Shown here one piece after another: positions 21,351 to 32,709 of a stretch of DNA of 64,000 nt. This DNA is from Euborellia annulipes (taxonomy: Eukaryota; Arthropoda; Insecta; Dermaptera; Anisolabididae), in assembly GCA_023213315.1 (NCBI GenBank), contig JAKCPI010001754.1, positions 84,623 to 148,622 of the forward strand, written 5' to 3'. A program made the position numbers and the translations under genes. A model generated the notes under the pieces. It saw only the letters and a program-made list of their open reading frames with translations, was not told where the DNA came from and made no database searches. Position 1 is the first letter of the stretch, and the number at the start of each line of letters is the position of its first letter.

Positions 21351-22036
21351 AGTAATGATTTTGAATCAATAAAACAAAAAAGAATTGAGTGGTCATTTGG
21401 GTTGCTCTCACCAAACACCAATTATTATAATTTCTACATATAATAAAAGTTTAAGAACATTGAAGTTTTTTTATTTCTAGTGTCCATTGACCCATAAACA
21501 AATCTAAGCAGAAAATGGCCTTTTCGAGCCGGACTTTTATCAATGTTGAATGTTTCTTTCAAAAGTTAATAAAAGAAAGCAACAAGATCGATATAAATTG
21601 CTCTCAGCACTTTCTCTCTCTTCTTATCCCAAAAACAAAAAGAACTTTTGTAACATTTTTGTTCTTGCCAAGATGGAAACAAGAGACAATTTATTCGTTT
21701 ACTAGAATAAGCAACATTTCATTAATTTAATTAGATCATTTATTTCAAGATATTACAAGATGATGTCATTTTATTGGGGACTATAGATCAAAAGGGTTTT
21801 CATAAGCCACGAGTTTTTTCAATGGAGGGTCTTTTTTTTACTTTTCAAGTGATTAATGGGAAAAAATGATTTTTCTTAGGATGAATCCTCAAACTTTGTA
21901 AAGGTGTTTTTAGCAGGTTATAATATTTTTTGTTTTTAAATTCCAATATATTTAAAATGTGGATATTATATATACATATATATTTACTAGGTAGCTCAAA
22001 AAGACTGTAAATAAGCCTGTCAATATATCGTTTAGG
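21351..22036. other. Unassigned stretch
   Basis: No repeat ends recognised. A 71-codon plus frame (21515-21730) has no motif or splice context. Left uncalled. Confidence 0.3.
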
Positions 22037-22272
22037 ATAACAAATTTGTGAGATGAATTTGTGTTTGATTGGGGGAAAATTGTGCCCCCTGGAGTCGAAC
22101 CAGGACCTCCACACTTTCATTACTATACTAAGCGGATGCGAGATTTTGGGTTTATTGAGCCAAACTAGGATAAAGGTAGTCCACCCGCCAAGAACACGTG
22201 GAGATCCTGGTTCGTCTCCAGGGGCCGCAATTTTTACCCAATCAAACACAAACTCATCTCACAAATTTGTTA
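22037..22272. mobile_element. Palindromic element with two tRNA-like T-arms
   Basis: A 236-bp palindrome with ends ataacaaatttgtgagatga and the complement. Each arm carries a perfect T-arm (CCTGG + 7-nt loop TTCGACT or TTCGTCT + CCAGG), pointing in opposite directions. On the minus strand an A-box-like tagtatagtaatg precedes the first B box. It appears to be two head-to-head tRNA-like (SINE-like) heads. The 134- and 91-codon frames are artefacts of the palindrome. I see no target duplication. Confidence 0.82.
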
Positions 22273-22415
22273 TTTTAAACCACATGCATGTATATTTAAA
22301 TGAAATAAATATTTATATTAAAATATAGACAGCGAAGCCTATTTTGCCTATTTTTTCTAAAATCATTTCTTGGGTCACTGTTTTTTAAATATTGTAGTTG
22401 TGACTGTTGAGTTGT

Positions 22416-22713
22416 ATCAAGGAAGAGTTTGCTGAAGCAGAGACAGGCAGCCAAATTTTTTTTTTTAAATATTTTATTGGGCCGACGTTTCGGTCTCGAT
22501 AGAGGCCATCTTTAGGGCTCAATAAGTGCCAAAGGGAATATATATAATTTACTTTAGGCAGCTATATGTAGTGATGCTCTGAGAGGTCTTTCAAAATATA
22601 TATATTTTCTTGACACTTATTGGGCCCTGAAGATGGCCTCTATCAAGACCGAAACGCTCAATAAAAATATTTACAGAAAAAAATTGGCTGCCAGTCTCAG
22701 CTCCTTCCTTGAT
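22416..22713. mobile_element. FB foldback element
   Basis: Outer arms atcaaggaag...ggcagccaaattttttt and the complement. Inner arms carry tttcggtctcgatagaggccatcttt at left and CTGAAGA (22627-22633), a GG.CT/AG.CC stem and GAAA (22651-22654) at right. The loop (22515-22605) is AT-rich. No clear target duplication. Confidence 0.85.
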
Positions 22714-23348
22714 CCATATTTAAATTTCATTAAGATTGGTTAAGAAACAAAGGAATTATATACATATCGTAAAATATTGACTGAATACACACTTAGCGCT
22801 TTATATTCTATAATATAATAGATAGGTAGGAAGCTAAGAGAAAGTAAAAAAAAATCCCCTCTAGCAGGAAATACAAAATTTCTGGCTCAAATATATCATA
22901 GTCATAGCAAAATTTTAAGAATCCCTGTAATAAAGTATCAAAAAAGAAAAAAAAATATGCCCCAATGCTTGAAAGAAACATCCTGGCTATGCTCTTATAC
23001 CCCAGTATAATAACAATAATATAAAATAAAAATTAATTTAAATCCAGTTCGAATATATTGTGAAAATCAGTCTCTTAATATATTTCTATTTTTCAAAGCG
23101 AGCCTATTTCATTAAAATATTCTAGTATTTATAGAATAAAAAGTTTCTCCCTATGTATTGAATAGGTTCAACTTGTCTGTACAGGTTTTTTCCTGGCATG
23201 ATATTTCACTATATAAAATTAATATAGAAAGAAATTACAAAAAATAATCAAATCAGGAGAGAAGAAATTTATTTTGGCAAACGCAACGAAGAAGATAGTA
23301 AAATTTGTTTGAATGAGGGCAGAAATTTTGAGAGAAAAGGGAGAGAAA

Positions 23349-23370
23349 CAAGAGAGAGAGAGAGAGAGAA
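23349..23370. repeat. (GA)n microsatellite
   Basis: Uninterrupted ga dinucleotides between 'aaaca' and 'atagtcc'. Short simple repeat. Confidence 0.9.
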
Positions 23371-23689
23371 TAGTCCCCAAGCAAGTGAGAAGAGAATTCA
23401 TGAGAGAGAATAATTTAAAATAATGGATAAAATTATTTAATTGAGTAAACGAATTAATTAAAAAATTACGTAATAAAAAAAATTTCGAGTCTTGTGTATT
23501 TATATTCTTTGTAAAAAAAAAAAAAAAACTTTAGCTGGACTGATCAATCGTATATTAGATAATGGTTTTACATGTAAATGTAAAATATTAATTATAAAAT
23601 ATATTTCAGTTTGATTATTTATCATATTTTAATTAAATTTAATCAACGATTTGAAAATAAAATGTAAAATACCTCTAAAAGTAACGAGT

Positions 23690-24060
23690 AGCGCTAAGAG
23701 GAGAGAACCGTGCCGAAGGGAGGTCGCCATGTTTGAATAATGCACAACACAAACAAGCACAGATCACATGTAAACAGTATGGAGGCCCCGGGCCTACTGA
23801 AGCATTTCCATCTCCTTATTAAAAGAATAGGGCTCTAAGCGAGAGAGCTAGGCCAAGTTCTTGTGATTGGACAAAAATCTTAATAGATTATCAGCTAGGA
23901 TTCGAGTCTACGAATTTGAAAGAGTTGGAGAGGGGGTAATGACGTAATTCACCCCTCCCCTAGCTCATCCTGGGCAGAGTTCTGAAGCGATTATTGGAAT
24001 ATTACCCAAAAAGCATCTTTGCTGGCACGTGGAGGGCGCGTAAGGATTAGTCGGAGCGGC
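23690..24060. other. GC-balanced unexplained block
   Basis: Composition here stands out from its AT-rich surroundings, with words such as gtgccgaagggaggtcgccatg, atggaggccccgggcctactg and cacgtggagggcgcgtaag. No frame beyond about 25 codons is open on the plus strand. It shows no terminal repeats or B box. Possibly an old exon, promoter or decayed element. Confidence 0.35.
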
Positions 24061-24272
24061 TATAGAATTTAAATAAATGAATATAAAAACGAATTAACAT
24101 CCATTTTTATATTCAATTATTAATTTTTTTGAATGTTTTAAATAAAATAAATAGTTTATTTAGATAGAAAAAATAATACTCTTTCTTTTCATATATAGGC
24201 CTACGTATATTATTATTAATTCAGTAATCGCATTTTAAATGTATTTACCATGATTATCTTAATGAGAATTAC

Positions 24273-25178
24273 TTTTTACTTTCTCTTACCTCTATATATG
24301 TTAATATATAGAGAGAGAGAAAGTATTGGATTCATGTCAAAAATTCGATGTCGAGATTTTGATGGATATACACGTTTTGAGGTCTCCTGAGACCAAAATA
24401 GTGATTTCGCAACATGGTCTGTCTGTGTTCAATTTTAAGCATAAAGGAATTGAGCTATGAAGCTGAAATTTTATATTTAAGTTAGACATCCCCCTGGAGC
24501 GTGAAAATAAGCTTTTAAACAAAATCGGCCAAAAAGTACTAGTACTTTACTGATGTACTTTTTCAGTTTTTTTTTTTCGATTTTCTCAAAATTCCGGCTC
24601 TAACGATTTTGATTATATTCTCATTTTGCCCCTCAAAATTGTTTGAAGCGCACTTTACTCTTGTACGTCATAGGAAAGATAGTAGAAATGGTTGCCATGG
24701 TAACAAAATATAAATATTTTCCCATGTTTATAAATTTTACATCTTGAATTCTAATATATGTAGGCCCTCGGGGCTTGGCGTAGAGGTTAGGTGCTAACCT
24801 CGTATACCAAACGTCGCAGGTTCGGACCCCAGGCAGTCCGATGATTTTATATAAGGCATTTGGATACCAAATGACTTATATAAGAATGCCTGGACCCCAA
24901 TATGTAGTCTATAATTATAAATAACGGATATCGTTTAAAGTCTTAAATGGCCTAAGTTGCCGAAAAGACTGTGTGAATGTTGTGTGATTGTGAGTGTGAA
25001 TGAGAAAAAAGTGTGAATGTTTTTTTAATTAAAAAAAAAATATATATGTATATCGGTGGAAACTAAATATATGTCGACACAAAAACAAAAAATCTGGTGT
25101 GATGGTCGCACAGCACACAACTTTCTTTTACCTTCGGAAATCGAAAGTTGTGTTCTGTGCTTGTCACACCAGATTTTT
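24273..25178 (-). mobile_element. HE670, near full length, split by a SINE
   Basis: Minus-strand copy with both end hairpins: tttttactttctcttacctctata at 24273 and tgtcacaccagattttt at 25178. All internal blocks are present in order: gacctc/gaggtctcctgag, tttactgatgtactttttcag, tgtacttcatagg-type block, ccatggtaac. An S1 SINE sits at 24763-25041. Without it the copy is about 620 bp. The 61- and 63-codon frames are non-coding. Confidence 0.93.
24763..25041 (+). mobile_element. S1 SINE, full length, 9-bp duplication
   Basis: Complete: head gccctcggggcttggcgtag, B box GGTTCGGACCCC, hairpin gcatttggataccaaatgac, aacggatatcg, ggcctaagttgccgaaaagactgtg, tail and A-rich end. The duplication ATATATGTA lies at 24754-24762 and 25042-25050. 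It lies in HE670, so this insertion is younger than that copy. In the hairpin the outer stem reads ATATAAG/CTTATAT against the usual TTTAAG/CTTAAA. Confidence 0.95.
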
Positions 25179-26637
25179 CTTTGTTAAATATAATATATCT
25201 ATAAAATAAGTAGGCTTTTATGATTAAAATTAAAATGTAATTTATATTTATCATAGCCTAATATACAAGAAGTCAGTCACCCGCTTTATTCGTTATTCAT
25301 TAATATTTATCCATTAAAACATGAGCTGAGTATTTATTAATAGATTTAAATAGATTAATCAATGTTAAATAATTCTACACTTCAAAGTGAACATTTCGAA
25401 AAGTTTATTTTTGAAATTAATTGTAAATAATTAATCAGTGAAATTTTAAGATAAAAGTTTATATATTTGAAGATACTTTTACTAAAGACATTTATTTAGA
25501 CGAGAGGAAAAGTTTTTTTTTCTCTTGACTCCTACTAAATCTTATCACGTCTTATCATTCGCTCCATTTCAAACAGAATGTTTCCGCAAAAAAATTTTAA
25601 AGGGTAGAATAAAATTCCATTTCTTAATAAAAAATTTAATTTTGCATAAAAAAGAAAAAAAAAAGAAAAATTGGCAGATCCGTGATTCGACTCCCGGCGT
25701 TACCTATTTTTTTCGACGGTTTGATTTTAGTAAATATTAATTACATAAATAAATTTCATTAAACTATATCAATAAAATAAGGTTGACAGTGAAAAAAAAA
25801 TTAGAGAGCTTTTGTTTTAATTAAAATCTACTCGGACATTCACGCTGAGAGCATTTTTTAAAAGTTGAATTAAATAATATTTTTTTATTCTGTTTAATGC
25901 ATTCTATGGATAAAAAATTAAAGCACTCATTTAGAAATTCCGTTTGCGTTTTATCAAAATATAATTTAGAATAATAAAAAATATTTAATATTCAACGGGA
26001 AATGAAAGAAAAATTGGCAAGAAAGGAAGAAGAGATATAAAATTCAATACAGCTAGGAGTATACACTTTTCAATCTTGATTTCAAATAAATAAGCTAGTT
26101 GCTTTTTCTCTTCATTTTCGAACTCATCAGCGAACTCATTTTGAGTTTAATTTATTTTATTTCTATCTTATTTAAATCAGAACATTTCGTCATGTATTTC
26201 TTCCTAATGACTTTTAGAATTTTCTTTCCTAATGAATGAATTCTTATTCAAAAATAATTTATTTCTATAGTGCGAGGTTTTATCTTGATGTAGTAAAGAA
26301 GATAAAAACGCAACTCAAAATTACTTCATTTATGTCATAAATTAAGTATAGTAATATATTATAAATAAACACGCCCTTATTTTAGAAATAGAGGTAGAGA
26401 TCTTGATGACGAGGTTCATTTCCCGTCCTTAGAAATGAAATTGTATTAAAGATTAGCGATAAAACGCGTATTAGCGTATCAAAGGGCCTCTTATGCCTAA
26501 ACAAAAATAAGAATTTCGAGTAAATAAATACCCTCAGTTTCCCCAGATAGGGGCCGCCACTGGATAACGCCTGGATTAAAAGAGAATTTCATGTTTATAT
26601 AATAGAACAACGTAACAACAATATAATAGAAGCCTAC
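25179..26637. other. Mostly unassigned; one tRNA-like relic
   Basis: At about 25672-25700, 'gatccgtgattcgactcccgg' resembles a tRNA B box and T-arm, perhaps a SINE relic, but no A box or body is recognisable. At 26543-26562 'ataggggccgccactgg' looks like a hAT right end without a partner. The rest is AT-rich with no gene. Confidence 0.4.
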
Positions 26638-27274
26638 AAAAAAATCTGGGGTGACTAGTCGCACAACACAGAACTTTCTCTTATCTTCCCTAATCGAAAG
26701 TTGTGTTCTGTGCTGTCACACCAGATTTTTCGTGTCGACATATATTTAGTTTCCACCGATATATTAGAGATGTAAAATGTATAACTATGTTAAAATAATT
26801 ATATTTTGTTACCATGGCAACCATTTCCCCCATCCTTCCTATGAAGTACAAGAGTAAAGTGGTCTTCAGAATATTTCAATGGCAAAATGAGAATATACAT
26901 TTTAAAGAGCATCTAAAAAATAATTGATTTTTGAATTTTAATCAAAATCGTTGCAGCGATTTTTGAGAAAATCGAAAAAAACTGAAAAATTACATCAGTA
27001 AATTACTAGTACCCTTTGGCCGATTTGGATTAAAAGCTTATTTTCGCGCCTCAGGTGGGTGCCTAACTTAAATATAAAATTTCAACCTCTTAGCTACCTT
27101 TTCGTTCTTGAGATATTTTGTTCACAGACAGATAGACAGACCATGTCGCGAAAACCACTTTTTCGGATCTCAAAACTTGTATATCCATCAAAATCTCAAC
27201 ATCAAATTTTTGACATGAATGCAATACTTTCTCTCTCTATATATTAACATAAATAGAGGTAAGAGAAAGTAAAA
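26638..27274 (+). mobile_element. HE670, near full length
   Basis: Starts aaaaaaatctggggtgactagtcgcac, with the 5' hairpin closed at 'gtgctgtcacaccagattttt'. All internal blocks follow in order and it ends aagagaaagtaaaa. The 62-codon frame at 27059-27247 recurs in other copies with different substitutions and stops, so it is not a conserved protein. Confidence 0.93.
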
Positions 27275-28275
27275 ATATAATCGGAATAGATTTATGAGAG
27301 TGTGTGATGAAGAGAAGTGCAACTAACCCCAAGGGGTTTATTAATATTAATAAGCCCTGGTAATTGAAGTAACACGAAAGATATCAGGATTAAGAGGGAA
27401 TAATTTGAAACGATCAAAGAGCAAGGATTTTGCTTCTATTTGGGATATTTTTGTGTCTGGGGGTGTAAAAAAAAGACACGAGAACACGCATTAGGGATTT
27501 TCCAAGTGCGTGACTCGCTATGTATTTCCATTTTGTGGAAATGTTTTTAATTTTCCTTATTTTCTTGATCAATAAAGAAAATTATTTTTTCTTTCTTTAG
27601 CTTCGTATAATTCATCTTTAAATATGTAAAAATCTTCTAAATTATTTTTTTTATGATACTAAAATATTGCGATGTTTGTATTCCATAATACAAATTTTTT
27701 TTTTTAATACTAAATATTCGAAAAACTAACATAGATTTTGATAGCGTAAGAAAGTGATGCTATGAATATCGATTAGATGAGTTTTTAAATATTCAATTGC
27801 ACATTTGTGTAAATAAATAATAAGAATCAAAGCAATAGAGATAAAATTGATGAGTATTTGTTTTATTTATACAAAGAGACCGGATGTTTTTTTGCCCTTC
27901 CGTTATTATATTTCAATGAAATGAGTGGGTTTAAAGGAAATACTGGGCAGGTTGCATCACTTGTAGTCTACTAGCAAACTTATCCAATCGATAGCAATCA
28001 TCGTAGAGTAAACAAGAACACGCTTAACTTCGACCTTTAATTAGCTATCTGAAGTTTTTGGAAGTTAGCAACTTTATAAAAGCATCATTTATAAAAATTA
28101 TTAGAAATAATCTTGTGAAAAATGTAATGAAGGGTACGAGTCAAAAAATTATACTTCAGATATGTGGGAACCGAACATAAAAGGAAGCGTTTTATACACA
28201 TACAATTTTTGTACTGAAAATGATCAGGCGTTATGCCGGTCGACATATTAACAAAACAAAATGTGAGAATGGTTC
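27275..28275. other. Unassigned stretch
   Basis: No repeat family, RNA or gene recognised in this 1-kb stretch of AT-rich DNA. Confidence 0.35.
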
Positions 28276-28283
28276 ATTCAAAG

Positions 28284-28785
28284 CAGTGTTTTTCAAACTG
28301 TGGGTCGCAACCCGGGCTCGGGGGTCGCAGGCAAAAGGAAAAAGGCAAAGTTCTACACTACAATAAAAACACAATTTCAGTGAGAAGGATAGGCTTGTTT
28401 ATTTTTCAAAAATTTGTCAAATCGTCGCGTACTATTTGGGTTGAAATATTAACAATCAAATATTTTTCTAACCGAAGTCTATTTCTCTTTTTAGTTTTAA
28501 TGTTCACCATTGAAGAGAACTTCAGTTCACATAGGTAGAAAGTGGCGAATGGCACTAATAATTTTAAGCTTCCCTTGCCAGCTTCTTGATTTCTTTTCAT
28601 CCTAAACAAGTCAGCCAATGAAATTCGTTTTTAAGAATGCCGTCAGCAGCTAAATCTCCAAGATTTTCTATTAAAGAAAAGTCTTTTAATTTACTAACTT
28701 TGTATCTGTCTATGGATCTGGACTATGGAGGGGGAATTTTCAACCTTTAAAGGGGTCGCGTATTCAAAAAGATTGAAAAACACTG
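28284..28785. mobile_element. hAT element relic with transposase remnant
   Basis: Ends CAGTGTTTTTCAAACTGTGGG and gattgaaaaacactg. Flanks ATTCAAAG (28276-28283) and ATTTAAAG (28786-28793) match at 7 of 8 bases, an 8-bp hAT duplication. The 502-bp body keeps the coding sequence of the transposase C-terminus on the minus strand (next entry). It is an internally deleted derivative of an autonomous element of the ZBED-related hAT group. Confidence 0.9.
28406..28680 (-). pseudogene. hAT transposase C-terminal remnant (ZBED-like)
   Basis: The minus strand encodes 'SLIENLGDLAADGILKNEF', then after a frame change 'LLVPFATFYLCELKFSSM' followed by 'VNIKTKKRNRLRLEKYL'. In hAT transposases of the ZBED5/SCAND3-like group the C-terminal dimerisation (Dimer_Tnp_hAT) region has the pattern LLPFATTYLCE.GFS...IKTK.R.RL..E.DL, which this matches closely. 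Only about 90 residues of a protein usually near 600 remain. There is at least one frameshift, no start codon and no catalytic N-terminal part, so it cannot be active. The nominal start at 28618 is a TTG inside the remnant. Homology is recalled from family knowledge, not searched. Confidence 0.85.
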
Positions 28786-28793
28786 ATTTAAAG

Positions 28794-30413
28794 CTTTCAA
28801 TTAATATAATTCTTATTTTTGGGGCTCCTAATTAGGGATATTGCATCCTCAAACCCTCCCTCCTCCCACCCCTCTCTCGACCTGAGACAAAATAATAGAA
28901 AAATTAATTTACTTAGATGGACTAAAGAAGCTATTTTTCAATTTTAACATCATTACAAAAAATCTAAAAGATTTTTATCAGGCGTCGACTAATAAAAACA
29001 AAATAAGATTTTATTTCATTTATTTTGTATTCGAGACCCCTCAATTTGTAAACCAAACAGCAAAATAGAATCTACAAAATTTTCTCTGACTTTTTTCCTC
29101 AAAAAATTACTTCATGTGTCGAACTTAGATTACGGATTTACATCTTAATGGAATTTTAAGCTGGGTTCTGCTGTGATAGCAGGTCAGGATTGCCATTAAA
29201 AACGAATACTCTTTCTCAAACTACTTTTTTTTTTAGTCAACAAATTTTAATGTAATTTTTGTATGTTATTAATTACAACAGACCCTTTTGGAGTTGATTA
29301 TCGTGCTAATCGAATTTCCATAAACAAATTGGATCATGTTTAATATTTAGATGAAAAGAGATGAAGGGATGCAAGGGTCCTTCTCAAGGGAATTAAGTGA
29401 TACCCGATAATTTTAGATAAATAAGCAAAGACCGGACGCCATTCATAAATTGACCCCTCCATTTATAAACAAGCCAGTTTATTTAATTATCTTTTGAAGA
29501 GCTTGATAAATATTTAATAGTTCTTGAGATAGAAAATAATTCAAATTGCTTATGTTAAGTCGCATTTTATATTCATCATAACCTGTATCGTGTCATTTAA
29601 AATCCTGCCGAATTCTTTATCTAATAAATTAAGACGTGCCACTTACTAATGAATCTTTAGAACAAATATTTATGAAAAGTTATGGTTTAATACGACTCTA
29701 GAAAAAATGTATTTTTTTTTTTATTATCGGAGACATCGATCGCTCTAGTTATTAGAACAATTAGTTATCAGGTATTATACGAGGCCAGTATAATCATTGT
29801 ACCGATAATAATATGTGCCTTATGGCATGTATAAAATATGTTCTTCAAACTACCGACTCTTCCATGAATATCAATTTAAAAAAAGTAATTGTACAAAATT
29901 CTCTTATATTTAAAATAAATCGCAGTTGTTTTTTTAATTATATCCTTATCAGAAAGTTCGAGTGAATTTAGAGGACAAGAATTGTCCTTAGGATTGAATT
30001 AAATTTATTATCTTGTGTGAAAGCCAAGAAACAAGAGAGATCTGTCATAAAGTGCACTTCGTCTCTCTGATTTTATTTTTTTTATTGGCGTTTTTTTTCT
30101 TCTTCATTTGGCATAGGGACTAAAGTAACATTTGGCAACTATCTTTATAGAATAACTTATTTTGCATTCTATATATCAAGATATAAAGATTCAAAAAAGA
30201 ACATTAAAAACTAAGAGAAATCGAATTTTAAAATGAAATAAGAAAACCATTAAAGTTTGATAAAAGTTTGTTACAGGGAAATGAAATTCAAATTTTTTGA
30301 TAAAGTTGAAAATTAAAAAAATAAAAAAGCGAAAAGCGAGAGATGACTTCAATTTATGTTAAAATAATAGTCGAATTGTATTAAGAAAGACTTTTCGATA
30401 AAAGTTATAAAAG
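28794..30413. other. Unassigned 1.6-kb stretch
   Basis: AT-rich with no recognised element. Small pieces of more complex sequence (for example 28845-28885) give no frame or repeat identity. It may be unique intronic or intergenic DNA. Confidence 0.35.
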
Positions 30414-30495
30414 AAAAAATCTGGTGTGACTGGTCGCACAGCACACAACTTTCTCTTACCTTATGTAATCGAAAGTTGGTGGCGTGTTGTGAAGC
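30414..30495 (+). repeat. HE670 5' hairpin only
   Basis: aaaaaatctggtgtgactggtcgcacagcacac, ttctcttacc and taatcgaaagttg, then the right half of the hairpin is degraded. The rest of the element is missing. Confidence 0.8.
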
Positions 30496-30885
30496 CAAAA
30501 AGAGAGAGGGAGATACAAAACTTGAAATTCGAAAATCAAAATTCTAATTTAAAATAAGATTCGAAAAACAAAATTTGATATGTGGTTGGATTAAAAAACA
30601 GATGCAAAGATTCCCACAGAAAAATGCAAATTTAGCGTCTGGATGTCTTTGCATGTGTATCACTGTTCCCACGAGAATGGGGGATTATGGTCTTGAAAAA
30701 TGTTATAAAACGTCATCCACCACTACTTGGGAGGATTCTCTCTCTCGTCGGAGAATCGCTCAACAATCTTTGAATCAATAAAGAACTTGAAAAGACATCA
30801 CATCTTTTCTTTCGAAACCGACAACTCCTGGAGGCAGGCAACTAACAACACTTGGATGACTTAAACCGAGAAAGGAGAGAGCATT
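30496..30885. other. Unassigned, moderately GC-balanced
   Basis: Contains a 68-codon plus frame (30575-30781) with evenly mixed composition but no motif I recognise, ending near aatcaataaagaac. It may be part of an old foldback or retroelement end. Not called as a gene. Confidence 0.35.
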
Positions 30886-31284
30886 CAGGGGCGAGTCTCG
30901 AAAAACTGTTATTAGCCGATTTAGAAGCTGGTTACTCTAGACGGCAAAAGATGGCGTTAGTTTTGCCCATGGGGAGACAAGCATTTTAGTTCATTTCATT
31001 TTAAAGGCTCCAGCTAATTAATTAAAGTCAAAAAATTAATTATTATTTAATACAATGATTACTAATTTAATTATCTAAAAGATATAGTCCGAATTTTTTA
31101 AAATATCTTTTCTTTAATGGGATTAAATTAAAATTTCTGGGTTTTTTTTTTTCGAAAATCAAAAAAAAGGGCTTCTATAAGTTGCAGATAGCTTTAATTT
31201 TAAAAAAAAAAAATTGAAGTCGATAGCTTCAAAATTATGCCCGTTGGAGGACCTTTCAAAATCAGCACCTCGAGACGCGCAACT
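30886..31284. mobile_element. TTAA MITE, second copy
   Basis: Collinear with 15626-16024: gcgagtctcgaaaaactgtt, gttactctagacggcaaaagatgg, tccagctaattaattaaagtc, aaaaaagggcttctataagttg and the end cctcgagacgcgcaac followed by TTAA. The left TTAA is lost. Older than the first copy by divergence. Confidence 0.8.
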
Positions 31285-31299
31285 TAATGGATATTCATA

Positions 31300-31427
31300 C
31301 ATGGGCATAACTAGGGGGAAGCTGGGGAGGGGGGCGCCCCTCAGAAGGCTCCCTGCCCCAAGAAAAATTGAGAAAATATGGGGGTTTCCAGGCCCCCCCC
31401 CAGCCAAATTATCTATTTATGCCCATG
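31300..31427. mobile_element. Small hAT-like MITE with 8-bp duplication
   Basis: Ends CATGGGCATAACTA and the near complement TATTTATGCCCATG. The duplication TATTCATA lies at 31292-31299 and 31428-31435. G-rich and C-rich centre. 128 bp. Two overlapping frames (82 and 97 codons) cross it in opposite directions and are chance ORFs. Confidence 0.85.
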
Positions 31428-32709
31428 TATTCATACCTACATATTTAAAAAAAATCTCCTTCAAAAACTTAGAACTTATAGGCGGAAATATAAGAGTAAC
31501 AAGATAATATAATAATGTATTTATTTTTTGTAAACTACAGTCCAATTTGTGATTCCGAAGATCATTGAGGAGGGAAAGTTGTGTACTAGGTGCCAACACA
31601 CACCAGTTTTATTGAGAATTAAAAATAAGGGCTTCTGTATATTTGCCAAAAACCTAGTCTATTTTTATTTGATTAAAGATTCACAATTCGTATTTCGCAT
31701 CATGATTCTTAAAAAAAAAAATCACATTTACTTGATTTTACTATGGCTGCTATTTCGTATAAAACTTTTCTTTGATTAAAAATCAGTTTCGTTTGCAAAA
31801 TGGTTTTTCAATAATTGTTTTTTATTCACGTCAGGCAAAAAAAAAAGAACAATTTTTTATTTCTAAACGCTTGCTATAAATTTCTATCAACAAGACTTGG
31901 AGAGGAGTGATCAATGTGATTCACCTAAATTGTGTAGGTAACGCTGATTTAAGGGAAGAAATTTATTTTTCTAATTTATAAACATTTCAATTGACTTGCT
32001 AAGGGTTTTTAAATGCTCTAGTCTCACTCTTTCGCTCCTCAACAGCCTTAATAATTATTAAGGTCCGACGGAAACAAGATTTACAGCCGAAACGGAAACC
32101 GAATTTCGGCCTCAATCTTAGTACAGAAACTTGTATTTCCTATACAAAATTAATATCAAATTAACCAAGATTTTTGGCCGAAACCTAAACCTCAGTCGGT
32201 TCCTAATATTATATTTAAGCTTATTATTTAAATGACTTTAGTATAAATTTCAAGTGTTTGGTCTATTCTAACATTTATAAAAATTTTTGTCCAATTATCA
32301 TCAACAACGTATATAAAATAGAGGATATATAACGTATTTGAACCCTGAATATATCATAGAGATTGATTGGTATTCGAAATCGAAATCACTTAATTACTTA
32401 ATAATATCAACAACGAAGATGATTCAACTAAACGATTGAAATAAATAAAAACTTTATTTATTTCACTTTGGAAATTTTTCAAGGGGAAAGAGAATTGTGA
32501 AGATTGGCATCAGTAGAGAACAACACAACAATTTATAAACAATAATAAGATGAGAAGTTAAGTCGAAAAAACAAATTGCTTGATCACAAATAAATCCTAA
32601 TTATTTGATAAATCTGTAGAAAATAAAATTGTTGTTGAAAAATTGAAGAAAAAAATTTGGTAGGCTAATCTTAAAAAAAATTAGAAAATTAAATGGAATA
32701 AAAACTCAC

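Larger units (their letters stand above)
22714..24272. other. Unassigned, mostly AT-rich
   Basis: Holds a (GA)n tract at 23349-23370 and, at 23690-24060, a distinctly more GC-balanced block. No repeat family recognised. The 60-codon minus frame at 23219-23401 lies over the (GA)n tract. Confidence 0.35.

Noticed and set aside
22085..22115. Possible genuine tRNA gene
   Set aside because: T-arm is perfect, but there is no acceptor stem, the A-B spacing is compressed, and a second inverted T-arm shows it belongs to a palindromic element.
21845..22328. 134- and 91-codon overlapping frames on opposite strands
   Set aside because: Both run through the palindrome at 22037-22272, which automatically opens mirrored frames. 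The shared peptide pieces are tRNA-like DNA, not protein.
25172..25178. HE670 hairpins as transcription terminators
   Set aside because: Hairpin plus T-run looks like a bacterial terminator, but it recurs at the ends of a mobile family in a eukaryotic genome.
30575..30781. 68-codon plus frame with Cys-rich start
   Set aside because: No domain recognised, no splice sites, and adjacent to repeat fragments; insufficient support.
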